This document shows positions 1 to 9,544 of a stretch of 48,649 nucleotides of DNA, piece after piece. How positions within the stretch are numbered: position 1 is the first letter of the stretch; every line of letters starts with the position of its first letter. A program made the position numbers and the translations under genes. The notes beneath the pieces were generated by a model. The model saw nothing but the letters and a program-made list of their open reading frames with translations. It was not told the origin of the DNA and ran no database searches. The DNA lies in the NCBI GenBank assembly GCA_024275515.1, contig JAJRYZ010000293.1:1-48649 (forward strand). Reading direction: 5' to 3'. The DNA comes from Spirochaetota bacterium. GTDB taxonomy: Bacteria > Spirochaetota > Spirochaetia > ARS1246.

Positions 1-1938
1 GCGTTCTGGGGCGAAACGGTCGCCGTATTTCTTGACCGGCTCGACCGACTTTACCGGCATCGACTCTCCAGAAATCTCTCGATCGGCGCCGCCGCGTTCC
101 CGTTTCCCGATTTTCGCCCGGGACAGAAACGGATGGCCGGGCGCGTCTACGAGACGATACGCGCGAAGGGGACGCTTTTTCTCGAAGCGCCGACGGGAAT
201 CGGCAAGACGATCGGCGTTCTATACCCTGCGCTCAAGGCGCTCGCCCGCGGATACGTCGAAAAGATCTTCTATCTCACCGCCAAGACGGTGACCCGGACG
301 GTCGTCGAAGCCGCACTTAACCTGCTCATCGACTCAGGCGTTTCGGTCAAATCGGTGACGCTGACCGCGAAGGCCAAGATCTGCTTTCTGCGCGATCGGT
401 ATCCGAACCTGCGTCCCCCGTGCGACGCGACGCTCTGTCGATACGCGCGGGGACATTTCGCCCGGGTCGGCGAGGCGCTTGCCGACCTTTTCGACGAATC
501 GATCATTACTCGCCGAACGATCGAATCGTACGCCGAAAGGCACCAGGTATGCCCCTTCGAGCTCTCCCTCGACGTCTCCGAATGGACCGACATCGTCGTC
601 GGCGATTACAACTACGCCTTCGATCCGACGGCCCGACTGCAGCGATTCTTCCAACACGGTCGCGTCGGGTATTGCCTGCTCGTCGACGAGGCGCACAATC
701 TCGTCGACCGGGGGCGAAAGATGTTTTCGGCGACGTTGAGCAAGCGCGCGATAATGGCGGGCCGACGACGCCTGCGGGAATCGGCCCCCGGGCTCGCGAA
801 ACGACTCGACGAAATCAACGCGGCGCTTCTCGCGATACGCCGGCGGCTTGCCGAGAGGGATGTAACGGACGGTTGGATCGGAGAGTCCGACCCGCCGGTC
901 GAGCTCGACGGGCCGATAAGGAGATTCTTAAGGGAGTTCGAAAGCGGCGAACGGGCCGCCGGCTCACCGGGGCCCGAGATTCTCGATCTCTACTTCGAGC
1001 TTCACTCGTTCCTCCGCGTCCTGGAGTGGTACGGCGAACCCTATCTGACTCTCTATTCGACGAAAGCGCGCGCGACCACGGTGACCCTCTCGTGCATCGA
1101 TCCGTCGGGGCTTATCCGCCGGACGACGGACGGATGCGCCTGTTCGATCTTTTTTTCCGCCACGCTCGAGCCGATCCGCTACTTCTCGTCGCTGATCACC
1201 GGCGATCTCGAAATCGACTCGATTGCGCTCGATTCGCCCTTTCCACGCGAACACCTCGCGTTTTTCATCGATCCGACGATATCGACGCGTTATCGTCAGC
1301 GGGACGCCTCCTACGATGCGATCTGCGGGCGAATCGCCGAAGTCGCCGCCGCCCGGACCGGAAACTACCTCGTTTTCTTTCCATCATACGCCTACGCCGA
1401 ACAGGTCCGACTCAGATTTTCTCCGCACGCGCGGGATCTCGGGTTCCGAGTAGTTCATCAGAAACCGAGCATGAGCGAGGACGAACGTGAGCTCTTCCTC
1501 GCGCTGTTCGACGTCGCCCCACGGGAAACGCTTGTCGGATTCGTCGTAATGGGCGGTATCTTCGCCGAGGGAATCGACCTTCGGGGCGAGCGGCTTACCG
1601 GCGCGCTCATCGTCGGTCCGGGACTTCCCCAGATGGGACCCGACCGGGACGTAATCCGGCACTACTTCGACGAAAGGTCGGCGGCCGGCTTCGATTACGC
1701 CTACACCTATCCGGGGTTCAACCGGGTCCAGCAGGCGGCCGGGAGGGTTATTCGGAGCGAAAACGATCGCGGCGTGGTATTGCTCATCGACGATCGGTTC
1801 GCCCTGCCGCGGTACCGGGAACTTTTTCCGCCCGAATGGGACGCCCCGATCGTACTCGACGAGAACTCGGACCTGCCTGCGCTGCTCGCCGAGTTCTGGA
1901 CCGGCGACCTCCGGCGTTCGCGGCGGTCCCCGCCGTGA
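1..1938 (+). CDS. DinG/XPD-type Fe-S ATP-dependent DNA helicase (5' end outside window)
   Basis: Superfamily 2 helicase of the DinG/Rad3/XPD group, expected to unwind DNA 5'-3' in repair. The frame is open from base 1, and the residues before the first ATG (133) read as a Q-motif-like F-P-F-P-D-F-R-P-G-Q, so the gene starts upstream of the window and 133 is not the real start. Walker A (APTGIGKT) lies near 187-210 and the DEAH box at 685-696. Four Cys codons at 382, 421, 436 and 550 sit between them, as expected for the 4Fe-4S cluster of this family. The C-terminal motif VI (Q-A-A-G-R-V-I-R) is near 1732-1755. Related bacterial proteins often carry an N-terminal PD-(D/E)XK nuclease, which would be in the missing part. 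The stop is TGA. The family call is firm; the exact role is inferred. Confidence 0.9.
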   Translation, partial: AFWGETVAVFLDRLDRLYRHRLSRNLSIGAAAFPFPDFRPGQKRMAGRVYETIRAKGTLFLEAPTGIGKTIGVLYPALKALARGYVEKIFYLTAKTVTRTVVEAALNLLIDSGVSVKSVTLTAKAKICFLRDRYPNLRPPCDATLCRYARGHFARVGEALADLFDESIITRRTIESYAERHQVCPFELSLDVSEWTDIVVGDYNYAFDPTARLQRFFQHGRVGYCLLVDEAHNLVDRGRKMFSATLSKRAIMAGRRRLRESAPGLAKRLDEINAALLAIRRRLAERDVTDGWIGESDPPVELDGPIRRFLREFESGERAAGSPGPEILDLYFELHSFLRVLEWYGEPYLTLYSTKARATTVTLSCIDPSGLIRRTTDGCACSIFFSATLEPIRYFSSLITGDLEIDSIALDSPFPREHLAFFIDPTISTRYRQRDASYDAICGRIAEVAAARTGNYLVFFPSYAYAEQVRLRFSPHARDLGFRVVHQKPSMSEDERELFLALFDVAPRETLVGFVVMGGIFAEGIDLRGERLTGALIVGPGLPQMGPDRDVIRHYFDERSAAGFDYAYTYPGFNRVQQAAGRVIRSENDRGVVLLIDDRFALPRYRELFPPEWDAPIVLDENSDLPALLAEFWTGDLRRSRRSPP

Positions 1939-2014
1939 AGACGAACGGCGACGCAGACTGGAACGTCGTCGTCGCGTCGGTCTATGATCATAAAAAAAGG
2001 AAGGTGACACGCCC

Positions 2015-4183
2015 ATGACGCCCGAACTCTACAAAGACCTCCAGGAGAGTCCACGCCGGCGAGCCGAAGACCTGGTATCGAGAATGACGTTGCAAGAAAA
2101 GATCTCGCAGATGGCGTACGACGCTCCCGCCGTCGAGCGGCTCGGCGTACCGGAGTATAACTGGTGGAACGAGTGTCTCCACGGGGTGGCCCGCGCGGGA
2201 GTCGCGACCGTGTTTCCGCAGGCGATAGGACTTGCCGCCGCGTTCGATGAGACGCTCGTGAAGCGAATCGCGGCAACGATAGCGGATGAAGCGCGCGCAA
2301 AGTTCCACGAGTTCGACCGGAAGAACGATCACGGCATCTATAAGGGACTTACCTTTTGGACCCCGAATATCAACATCTTCCGCGATCCGCGATGGGGCCG
2401 CGGGCAGGAGACTTACGGCGAAGACCCGTACCTCACCGCGCGCGTCGGCGCCGCTTTCGTGAGAGGGCTCCAGGGAGAGAATCCCGCGTATTTCAAGGCG
2501 ATCGCTACGCCGAAGCACTACGCGGTGCATTCGGGCCCGGAGCCGCTGCGACACGAGTTCGACGCGAAGGTCGATGAAAAGACTCTGCGCGAGACCTATC
2601 TGCCCGCTTTTCGCGCGTGCGTCGTCGAAGCCGGAGCCTGGTCGGTCATGGGCGCCTATAACCGCACGAACGGCGAGCCGTGTTGCGCAAGCCCGACTCT
2701 GCTTCAGAAGATCCTGAGAGACGAGTGGGGCTTTGAAGGCTACGTGGTTTCGGACTGCGGCGCGATCGGCGATATTCACCTGCATCACAAGGTGACCGCC
2801 GACGCGGCGGAATCCGCCGCGTCGGCCGTACGGGCTGGGTGCGATCTGAACTGCGGGAAGACCTATCCGGAGCTCATCGACGCGGTCGAGAGAGGACTGA
2901 TCGACGAATCCGACATCGAGCGCGCCGTCGTCCGTCTTTTTACGGCGCGTTTCAAACTGGGCCTTTTCGACCCGCCCGAGAGAGTGCCTTTCGCTTCGAT
3001 TCCCTACGAGGTCAACGCGTCGCAGAAGCATCGGGCGCTTTCCCGATCGGCGGCGAGGGCGTCGTTCGTACTGTTGAAAAACGACGGGCTCCTTCCCTTG
3101 GACGATTCGATCGCCTCGGCCGCGGTGATCGGACCGAACGCGAACGATAAGAATGCGTTGATCGGCAATTATTTCGGCACCTCCGGCGAGTACGTGACGC
3201 CTCTCGAAGGCATTCGCCGGCGTCTCGGCGAAGGCTGCCGTATCTGGTACGCCGAAGGTTGTCATCTCTACCGATCGGAGACCGAATGGTGGGGAGGAAA
3301 ACCGACCAAGGGATTCTCAGAGGCACGTTCCGCGGCGGAGCGCGCCGAGGTCGTCTTTATGTGCCTCGGGCTCTCTCCCGAAATCGAAGGGGAAGAAGGC
3401 GCCGTGGCGAGCTCCGACGGAGGAGGCGATCGCACCGGGCTGGAGCTTCCCGGCGTGCAGCAGCAGTTGCTCGAAGCGGTCGTGTCCGTCGGCACTCCGG
3501 TCGTGCTGCTTGTATTCAACGGCAGTCCCGTTGATCTCGGTTGGGCGCATGAGCACGTTCCGGCGATTCTCGAGGTATGGTATCCCGGAGAGGAGGGGGG
3601 CGGGGCGATCGCCGATGTTGTTTTCGGCGACTACAGCCCGGCAGGCCGTCTTCCGATCACCTTTCCCAGATCTCTCGATCAGCTCCCGGAGTTCACCGAC
3701 TACTCCATGGCGGGCCGCACCTACCGCTACATGAGCGCAGAGCCGCTCTATCCGTTCGGTTTCGGGCTCTCCTATACCGAGTTCGCCTATTCATCGCCGG
3801 AGATTCGCTCCGCACGGCTCGAGTGCGGCCGGCCGGTCGCCGTGTCGGTCATCGTTGAGAACACCGGGGAAACGGTGTCGGACGAGGTCGTGCAACTCTA
3901 TCTTCACCGTCCCGACGCGCGCCATGACGGCCCGATCCGGCAGTTGGTGGGCGCGAGACGGGTCCCCGTCGAGCCGGGTACCGCGAAAATGGTCGAGTTC
4001 GATCTCGACCCGAGATGGGTCGCGGAAGTCCGGCCCGACGGGCGACACGTCGTCTACCCCGGACGATACGAACTCTACTTCGGAGGGAGTCAACCCGACG
4101 ACAGAAGCCGGGCTTTGGGAGCGACGGAGGGGCAGGTTCTCGTTTTCGAGTTGCAGGGCGACGAGACGCTTCTCCCGCTCTGA
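2015..4183 (+). CDS. Glycoside hydrolase family 3 beta-glycosidase (beta-glucosidase/beta-xylosidase type)
   Basis: A 722-residue GH3 enzyme that releases sugars from the non-reducing end of beta-linked oligosaccharides. The N-terminal TIM barrel shows the NWWNECLHGVAR segment and the KHYA region. The nucleophile Asp lies in the V-V-S-D-C-G motif (about residue 247). The second alpha/beta domain carries the loop with E-I-E-G-E-E-G, where the acid/base Glu is expected. A C-terminal fibronectin-III-like domain (about residues 590-700) completes the usual architecture. NWWNE-type barrels are commonest in beta-xylosidase/beta-glucosidase subfamilies; the substrate cannot be fixed from sequence. 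No signal peptide is seen, so it is probably cytoplasmic and acts on imported oligosaccharides. The start is supported by AAGGAAGGTGA at 1998-2008. Confidence 0.93.
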   Translation: MTPELYKDLQESPRRRAEDLVSRMTLQEKISQMAYDAPAVERLGVPEYNWWNECLHGVARAGVATVFPQAIGLAAAFDETLVKRIAATIADEARAKFHEFDRKNDHGIYKGLTFWTPNINIFRDPRWGRGQETYGEDPYLTARVGAAFVRGLQGENPAYFKAIATPKHYAVHSGPEPLRHEFDAKVDEKTLRETYLPAFRACVVEAGAWSVMGAYNRTNGEPCCASPTLLQKILRDEWGFEGYVVSDCGAIGDIHLHHKVTADAAESAASAVRAGCDLNCGKTYPELIDAVERGLIDESDIERAVVRLFTARFKLGLFDPPERVPFASIPYEVNASQKHRALSRSAARASFVLLKNDGLLPLDDSIASAAVIGPNANDKNALIGNYFGTSGEYVTPLEGIRRRLGEGCRIWYAEGCHLYRSETEWWGGKPTKGFSEARSAAERAEVVFMCLGLSPEIEGEEGAVASSDGGGDRTGLELPGVQQQLLEAVVSVGTPVVLLVFNGSPVDLGWAHEHVPAILEVWYPGEEGGGAIADVVFGDYSPAGRLPITFPRSLDQLPEFTDYSMAGRTYRYMSAEPLYPFGFGLSYTEFAYSSPEIRSARLECGRPVAVSVIVENTGETVSDEVVQLYLHRPDARHDGPIRQLVGARRVPVEPGTAKMVEFDLDPRWVAEVRPDGRHVVYPGRYELYFGGSQPDDRSRALGATEGQVLVFELQGDETLLPL

Positions 4184-4210
4184 GGCGGGCGACCGGCTTA
4201 CGACAAAGCG

Positions 4211-4231
4211 GCCGTTCGAATTGAGAACGGC
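4211..4231. promoter_or_regulatory. Inverted repeat upstream of the sugar ABC ATPase gene
   Basis: Perfect 7-bp arms GCCGTTC and GAACGGC are separated by 7 bases, in the 101-bp gap between the GH3 stop and the ATPase start. No T-run follows, so it does not look like an intrinsic terminator. The inner arms (CCGTTC/GAACGG) match those of the repeat at 17845-17859 upstream of a sugar-binding protein, but the spacing differs (7 versus 3). It may be an operator or an RNA hairpin; no binding protein is identified. Confidence 0.35.
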
Positions 4232-4284
4232 TGGGTACGGACTGAACTCGTCGGCCGGATGTTTGTATATTGATACGTAGGGCA

Positions 4285-5442
4285 ATGAGCACGCTGCGTA
4301 TACAAAACCTGTCGAAATGGTTCGACGCGACTCCGGCGGTACGGCGTCTCGATCTGCAGGTCGAGGACGGCGAGTTTCTCGTCGTGCTCGGGCCGTCGGG
4401 CTGCGGGAAAACTACGGCGTTGAGATGTCTTGCGGGCATCGAGACTCCCACGACCGGCGAAATCTATTTCGGCGACGAGTGCGTCTTTTCCGACGAGCTC
4501 GGAATCGATGTCGTGCCCAAAAAGCGGGATATCGGTCTCGTTTTTCAGAACTACGCACTCTATCCGCATCTGACCGTTGCGCAAAACGTGGCTTTCGGTC
4601 TACGTATCCGAAAGTACTCGAAAAGCGCCATCGAGCGGACGGTCCGGGAAGTGCTCTCATTCGTCGGGCTCGACGGCCTGGAGGATCGGCTGCCCTCCGC
4701 GCTCAGCGGCGGGCAACGTCAGCGGGTGGCGCTCGCACGAATGGTCGCGCGTCGGCCGTCGATCCTATTGTTCGACGAACCGCTGTCCAGCCTCGATCTC
4801 AAACTCAGATCGTTTCTTCGGGCCGAGCTTAAGGAGCTGCATCGTAAACTCTCGACCACTTCGCTCTTCGTGACGCACGATCAATCGGAGGCGATGATCC
4901 TCGGCGACAGGATCGCCGTCATGGACGACGGGGAGATCGTGCAAATCGGAACGCCGGATACGATCTATCATTATCCGAACTCGATCTCGGTCGCCTCGTT
5001 CACCGCAAGGCCGAAAACCAATCTCATTCCCGGGCGGGTGGATCAGAGCGGAAGCACGACGATTTTTCGACCGGATGAGGACCGCGAGGCCGGTCTCGCG
5101 TTTGCGGATCGATTGAATCTGGCCGCCGGTCAACGAATGATTCTTCACGTCCGACCCGAAGAGCTCGACATCGCTTTTGGCGCGAGGAAGACCTCTTTCG
5201 TCGTGTACGCCGTTCAGCCGCAGGGCGCGGAAACACTGATCCATCTCGCCTATCGAAAAAACGATGCGAAGATGCGAAGCGACCTGCTGGTGAGATCGAC
5301 CAACAGTCGGGCGACTCGTCTCTCCTACGGTCAGAATGTCGCGCTTACGATGCGACGGGGAAACCTCTACAGCGCCGAGACCGAACTATTGGTCGCCTCG
5401 TTCGGGGACCCGATAGCCCGGGATCAGATGATCTCCAGATAA
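4285..5442 (+). CDS. Sugar ABC transporter ATP-binding protein (MalK/MsmK/UgpC type)
   Basis: A 385-residue CUT1-type ATPase that energises sugar import at the inner face of the membrane. Walker A GPSGCGKTT (about residues 37-45), the Q-loop (V-F-Q-N-Y-A-L-Y-P-H), signature LSGGQRQRVALAR, Walker B LLFDEPLSSLD and the H-loop (FVTHDQSEA) are all present. A TOBE-like C-terminal region follows (about residues 235-385). The start at ATG 4285 begins with the family-typical MSTLRIQNLSK; a TTG at 4270 is less likely. None of the three permease pairs in the window has its own ATPase, so this protein could serve all of them, as shared MsmK-type ATPases do in other bacteria (inference). Its last 19 bp overlap the convergent GH172 gene. 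Confidence 0.93.
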   Translation: MSTLRIQNLSKWFDATPAVRRLDLQVEDGEFLVVLGPSGCGKTTALRCLAGIETPTTGEIYFGDECVFSDELGIDVVPKKRDIGLVFQNYALYPHLTVAQNVAFGLRIRKYSKSAIERTVREVLSFVGLDGLEDRLPSALSGGQRQRVALARMVARRPSILLFDEPLSSLDLKLRSFLRAELKELHRKLSTTSLFVTHDQSEAMILGDRIAVMDDGEIVQIGTPDTIYHYPNSISVASFTARPKTNLIPGRVDQSGSTTIFRPDEDREAGLAFADRLNLAAGQRMILHVRPEELDIAFGARKTSFVVYAVQPQGAETLIHLAYRKNDAKMRSDLLVRSTNSRATRLSYGQNVALTMRRGNLYSAETELLVASFGDPIARDQMISR

Positions 5443-6506
5443 TCGGCGTCCGGAAGCTCGGGGAATCGCGCGGTGGGAAGCGCCTGGTACCAGTACGCCG
5501 TCGAAGCGATGTCGTCCTGGAGCGGAAGATAGCGCCTCCCGGGGCGCCACCCGAGCGCCTGGATCGTGACCCGAAGCCGCGAAACGAACCTGATCGGGTC
5601 GACGATGTGCCACCGATACATACCGAACCGTTGCTGCGAGTCGTACGTTCCGTCGGGGCGAATCACCTGAGGCAACCCGGCGTAGGGAGTCGTAAACTCA
5701 CGATACCCACCGTCTTCGGCGCCGACGTCGAAATTGTAGGAACCGCAGAAGTAGTCCTCGGTGCCGGTTCCGCAGATGGTCGGATACTCCTCGTCATCAT
5801 CGATATAGAATTTGATCTCGCCTTCGCCCCACCAGCCGGTGTTGTTTACGCCCCACGCCATGTAGGTTCCCACGTAGTGACCGCAGCCCTCCACTCCGTC
5901 GAGAATAGTGTAGACTTCCCGATAGGGAAGCGGATTGACTCTGCGAAACTGGGCGTGGAAATAGGCGCAGTCTTCGGGAACGGCGGTCAGTGTGTAGTTG
6001 ATCTGGTAGTAGAGAACGATGTCGTCCTCGGCGATATTGGCAAGCGTTACGCGCGCGCGGCGTCGAAACGGCATCTCCCAATAGGAGTTGAAGGCGCTTC
6101 CCGGATTCACGCACACGGCGAGAGAAGAAACCTGCGCGTAACGATTCCAGCCGCAAGCAAAGAAATCGCCCACCGGCGCCTCGACCGACGGATGATCCTG
6201 GCCGTCCCAGTAGATGCGCAGGACCGAATGCCGCCAATGGCCGGTAACCGTCATCCATATCTGCTGGATCGCTCCGGCGCCCTCGATATCCGCGAGAGTG
6301 AACGTCTCCCCCGCGCGGATACGCACCGAGGGGCTTATCTTCCAACCGCATCCGAGATCTCGCGCCGCCCGGGCGCCGGTACCGCTCTCCGCGCGCCCGC
6401 CGCCGCCCGGGCTGCCGTCGAAGTTCTCGGGACTGATGCTGCGCGTCGTCGCCGGCGAAAGTCGCGAAAGATTCCCCATATTCATTCCGAGTCCGTCAAA
6501 AGCCAT
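5424..6506 (-). CDS. GH172 (DUF2961) family glycosidase
   Basis: A 360-residue protein of the DUF2961 family, now glycoside hydrolase family 172, whose characterised members act on alpha-fructofuranosyl, difructose-anhydride or arabinofuranosyl bonds and form trimers or hexamers. Family hallmarks are the N-terminal I-S-P-E-N-F-D-G-S-P-G-G-G-G segment, a jelly-roll region with many aromatic residues, and the G-T-G-T-E-D-Y-F motif, whose Glu matches a conserved catalytic acid of the family. No signal peptide is visible, so it is likely cytoplasmic. The start is supported by GGAGG about 10 bases upstream on the minus strand. The gene converges on the sugar ATPase and faces away from the acetyltransferase gene. 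The substrate is unknown; fructan-type or arabinan-type oligosaccharides are reasonable guesses. Confidence 0.85.
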   Translation of the reverse strand: MAFDGLGMNMGNLSRLSPATTRSISPENFDGSPGGGGRAESGTGARAARDLGCGWKISPSVRIRAGETFTLADIEGAGAIQQIWMTVTGHWRHSVLRIYWDGQDHPSVEAPVGDFFACGWNRYAQVSSLAVCVNPGSAFNSYWEMPFRRRARVTLANIAEDDIVLYYQINYTLTAVPEDCAYFHAQFRRVNPLPYREVYTILDGVEGCGHYVGTYMAWGVNNTGWWGEGEIKFYIDDDEEYPTICGTGTEDYFCGSYNFDVGAEDGGYREFTTPYAGLPQVIRPDGTYDSQQRFGMYRWHIVDPIRFVSRLRVTIQALGWRPGRRYLPLQDDIASTAYWYQALPTARFPELPDADYLEII

Positions 6507-6726
6507 CGTCGCTGCCTCCGTTGTTCTCAGATGGTATCACACCGGTCGCGCACCGCGCCACGTACGACCGCGACCGTCTCCGACGAAGTCTTGTTCCGGA
6601 TCCGATCGGCGAGCTCGTACGTCCGGGGGTCCTCATTTTGAAATTGAAACTGCCGTTCGCTTCGCCTTTCTGCCGCCGTGTTGTCTTCCGCACCGCGCCT
6701 CGGGTACACTGATCGCACGGTCTCAC

Positions 6727-7947
6727 ATGAATTGCCACGAACTTACGAGGTCGGAGCTGGCGGAGGCGCTCGCGCTCCGAGGTAGCGTATTCTCACCGAT
6801 CGACGCCGATCATTGGCACGAGATGAATTGTACCGGCGTCGTCGCACGTTCCGACCCCGATGAGTTTTCCGCCGAAGGGCTTTCCGATTCGATCGTCGGC
6901 TTTGTCCCGCTCCAGTTTCGCGCCCTGGTCGTTCGCCCCGGAACGGTCGTCCCGGTCGTGTACGAAAACGCCGTCGGGGTCCACGAACGACTTCGGGGTC
7001 ACGGTATCGGCGGAACGATGATCGAAACCGCCGCACAGTTCATCCGCGATCGAGCCGACGCGTTGTTTGTCGTAAGGGGCGGCGAAGACACGCCCGGGTA
7101 CCGATTCTACCGCAAGTCGGGTCACAGCGACCTGTGCTACGAAACGTCATGGAAAGGTGCGCATCCGGCGGTGGAGCCGCGCGGCTCGATATGCGTATCG
7201 CGGATCGATCGCGCCGCGTGGATCGCGCGAGAACCGAGTCTACTCGCGCTGTATGACTCGCGCTACGGTCGTTTCGGCGGGGGACGCCGGCGTGGAGAAG
7301 GATACTGGCGCAGCATATTCAGCGGCCACGTCTACCGCGACCGTTCCTGGCGGCTGTACCTGGCCACGGCCGTCGACGGCGCGTTGCGAGGTTACGCGGT
7401 CGTCGTCAACGGCTCGTGGAAAGACATCGAAGATTATCACTTCTACTAGCTCGTCGGCGCCGACGAAGAGACGATCGAAGAGCTCATTGCGCGGGTGCAC
7501 ATCGACGTCGGCGGCCGACGGCTTCGATTTCCCTCCGTGTCGCTTGCAAACCCCCTCAGATCGTTCCTCGCAAAGGCGGGTTTTTCGGAGGAGCGGTCGC
7601 AACCGCAGGTTATGGCGAGGATCGTCAATCCGGCGCGTCTTTTTTCACGGCTCATGGACACCAGCGACGTGCCGGATGATTTTCGCGCCTCGGTGCGCAT
7701 CGATTGTTCCACCCCGCACAGGAGTCTCACGCTCACGGAACCTGCCGGATCGAAGGAGCGCCGTCACATCCGCCTTGAAATGAAGGAGCATTCCCTTGCC
7801 CGGATGCTCTGCTGCCGACTCGACCTGCGGTGCGCCATCGAAGTGGAGGAAGTGCGCTGTCGGGGAGCGACGGAATCGGAGATGGACCTGCTCGCACGGA
7901 TATGCCGACCGGCGCCGTGGGTGCAGTGGTTTACCGACTATGTGTAG
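6727..7947 (+). pseudogene. Eis-like GNAT acetyltransferase interrupted by in-frame TAG
   Basis: One reading frame encodes 240 residues from ATG 6727, meets TAG at 7447-7449, then stays open and protein-like for another 165 codons to a TAG at 7945-7947. The first part has a GNAT acetyl-CoA loop (R-L-R-G-H-G-I-G-G) and a second GNAT-like region (G-Y-A-V-V-V-N-G). The part after the TAG continues that fold, then resembles an SCP2-like domain ending in P-A-P-W-V-Q-W-F-T-D-Y. The order GNAT-GNAT-SCP2 and the total of about 406 residues match the Eis family, which acetylates amines including aminoglycosides in some species. The break falls within the second GNAT domain, so a 240-residue product is unlikely to fold normally. 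A fresh nonsense mutation, a sequence error or readthrough cannot be told apart here. Confidence 0.7.
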
Positions 7948-8146
7948 GCCGGCGGTCGGGAGACGAGGCCATCGGGACGCCACGATCGGAAAATGTACGG
8001 CCGCCGCAGATTATTGAAAAAAAAGTGTGCGAAAAACGGCTGTTTGTTTCATAATGGAGTAATGCCGGACCGAGTTGCCAGGCGTGGTCGCTGTCCGGTA
8101 TTATGGAAGAGAGATTCACTTCGTTTTCGTGCCCGCGGGGGGAGAC

Positions 8147-9544
8147 ATGAAAGGAGCTATTGAGACAATCGTCGGGAGAAAGATCGGCGGCACGCGGGTC
8201 ATTCCGCTCGTATCCAAAATCCTCGCGATATTCGTACTGTTTCTCCTTATCTCCAACTTCGCGACGAACTATATCAATCTTGTCCTCAATCGCGGGCAGC
8301 AGATCGAGCTACTCAACCAGCTGCTGGTAAAAGACCTGAAAGATCTCTACGTGTTCTGCACAAACCAGTACGAGATCTATACCTACGCGCAGGATCTCGA
8401 CGGCGCGATCAAGAGTATGTCGGAAAAGGCGATGAGCGAGTTGAAGCGGAGCAAAGCGGTCTCCTTCGGCGTGCACACCGACGGGGAGATTCTGTTCCAG
8501 GCGTCGCCGACCGTCACGATCGATCGTTTCCGCGACGAGGCCGTGCTCGCGCAGATGGCCGACGCGCTTGCCGACGGGACTCCCGAAGGCGCGATCCGGT
8601 TTGCGCTCGACGGCGCCGAGTATTTCGGCGTGTACAAATACAATCCGCGGTGGGAGAGCTACATCGTGCGGGCCGAGGAACTCGATGAGTTCTATGCCGA
8701 GTCTCGTAGAAACTTCCGGAACATCTCGCTCGCTATTATCGGGATTACGCTCGTCTGCGCACTCGTCGGCGCGTTTCTGGTGGGATATATCCTGCGCTTC
8801 GTCGGCGCTATTACCCGGTCGATCATGCGGATGCAGGAACGACAGAATCTTGATCTGATCGATCTCGAAGGCGCACCCAACGACGACGTCACCTATCTCG
8901 GTGTGGCGTTCAACGCGTTGTCGAGCGAAATACGCAACCTGCTCGATATTTTCCGTAAGTTCGCCACGCGCGACATCGTAAACAAGGCCTACCGCGAACG
9001 GCAGATCCGGCTCGAAGGTCGGCAGGAGGAGCTGACGATTCTCTTCTCCGATATCAAAAGCTTTACTTTTATCACCGAAACGCTTGGAACCGACATCATC
9101 AAGCTCCTTAATCTGCACTACGAAAACGCGATCGCGCGCATTCACGAGGCCGACGGCGTTATCGGCTCGATCATCGGCGACGCGTTGCTCGCCGTCTTCG
9201 GGACGATTCCGAGCGAAACGAACAAATCGGTGTTGGCCGTTCGCGCCGGATACCAGATCCAGCAAGTCGCCGGCGAGCTGCGCAAGCAGATGTACAGGAA
9301 ACGCGAAGAGATCATCCGACAGCGGGGCGCGCTGACCGACACCGAAGAGGCGGTCTACCGGGCGGTGCTCCTCGAGGTCGGAGTCGGCATCGACGGCGGC
9401 GCGGTGTTCTACGGCAACATCGGTTCGACCCGCCGGATGACTAACACGGTCATCGGAGACAACGTCAACTCCGCTTCCCGCCTCGAAGGGCTGACGCGGG
9501 TCTATCAGGTTCCGATCATTTGCTCCGATTATGCCAAAAAGTAA
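8147..9544 (+). CDS. Membrane class III adenylate/guanylate cyclase (shortened by in-frame TAA)
   Basis: Makes a cyclic nucleotide in response to an external or membrane signal. Order: TM1 (about residues 20-40), an extracytoplasmic sensor region of about 150 residues, TM2 (about 193-215), a HAMP-like linker, and a class III cyclase domain from about residue 295. FSDIKSF supplies the first metal-binding Asp, G-S-I-I-G-D-A the second region, and N-x-x-S-R in the I-G-D-N-V-N-S-A-S-R segment the transition-state Asn/Arg. Many bacterial adenylate cyclases have Lys in K-x-I-G-D; here the position is Ser, so base specificity is uncertain. ATG 8147 is preferred over an upstream TTG because GGGGGGAG precedes it. 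TAA at 9542-9544 cuts the frame, which continues for 99 more codons. The catalytic core is complete before the break. Confidence 0.85.
   Translation: MKGAIETIVGRKIGGTRVIPLVSKILAIFVLFLLISNFATNYINLVLNRGQQIELLNQLLVKDLKDLYVFCTNQYEIYTYAQDLDGAIKSMSEKAMSELKRSKAVSFGVHTDGEILFQASPTVTIDRFRDEAVLAQMADALADGTPEGAIRFALDGAEYFGVYKYNPRWESYIVRAEELDEFYAESRRNFRNISLAIIGITLVCALVGAFLVGYILRFVGAITRSIMRMQERQNLDLIDLEGAPNDDVTYLGVAFNALSSEIRNLLDIFRKFATRDIVNKAYRERQIRLEGRQEELTILFSDIKSFTFITETLGTDIIKLLNLHYENAIARIHEADGVIGSIIGDALLAVFGTIPSETNKSVLAVRAGYQIQQVAGELRKQMYRKREEIIRQRGALTDTEEAVYRAVLLEVGVGIDGGAVFYGNIGSTRRMTNTVIGDNVNSASRLEGLTRVYQVPIICSDYAKK

Noticed and set aside
420-1490. Second plus-strand open frame within the helicase gene
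   Set aside because: The product is Arg-rich and lacks motifs; the helicase frame carries Walker A, DEAH and the Fe-S cysteines.
1988-3265. Minus-strand open frame over the GH3 gene
   Set aside because: The plus-strand GH3 enzyme has all family motifs; the reverse product has none.
7447-9544. Reassigned stop codons as an explanation of the broken genes
   Set aside because: TAG, TAA and TGA all end intact genes in this window, so a changed genetic code does not fit.
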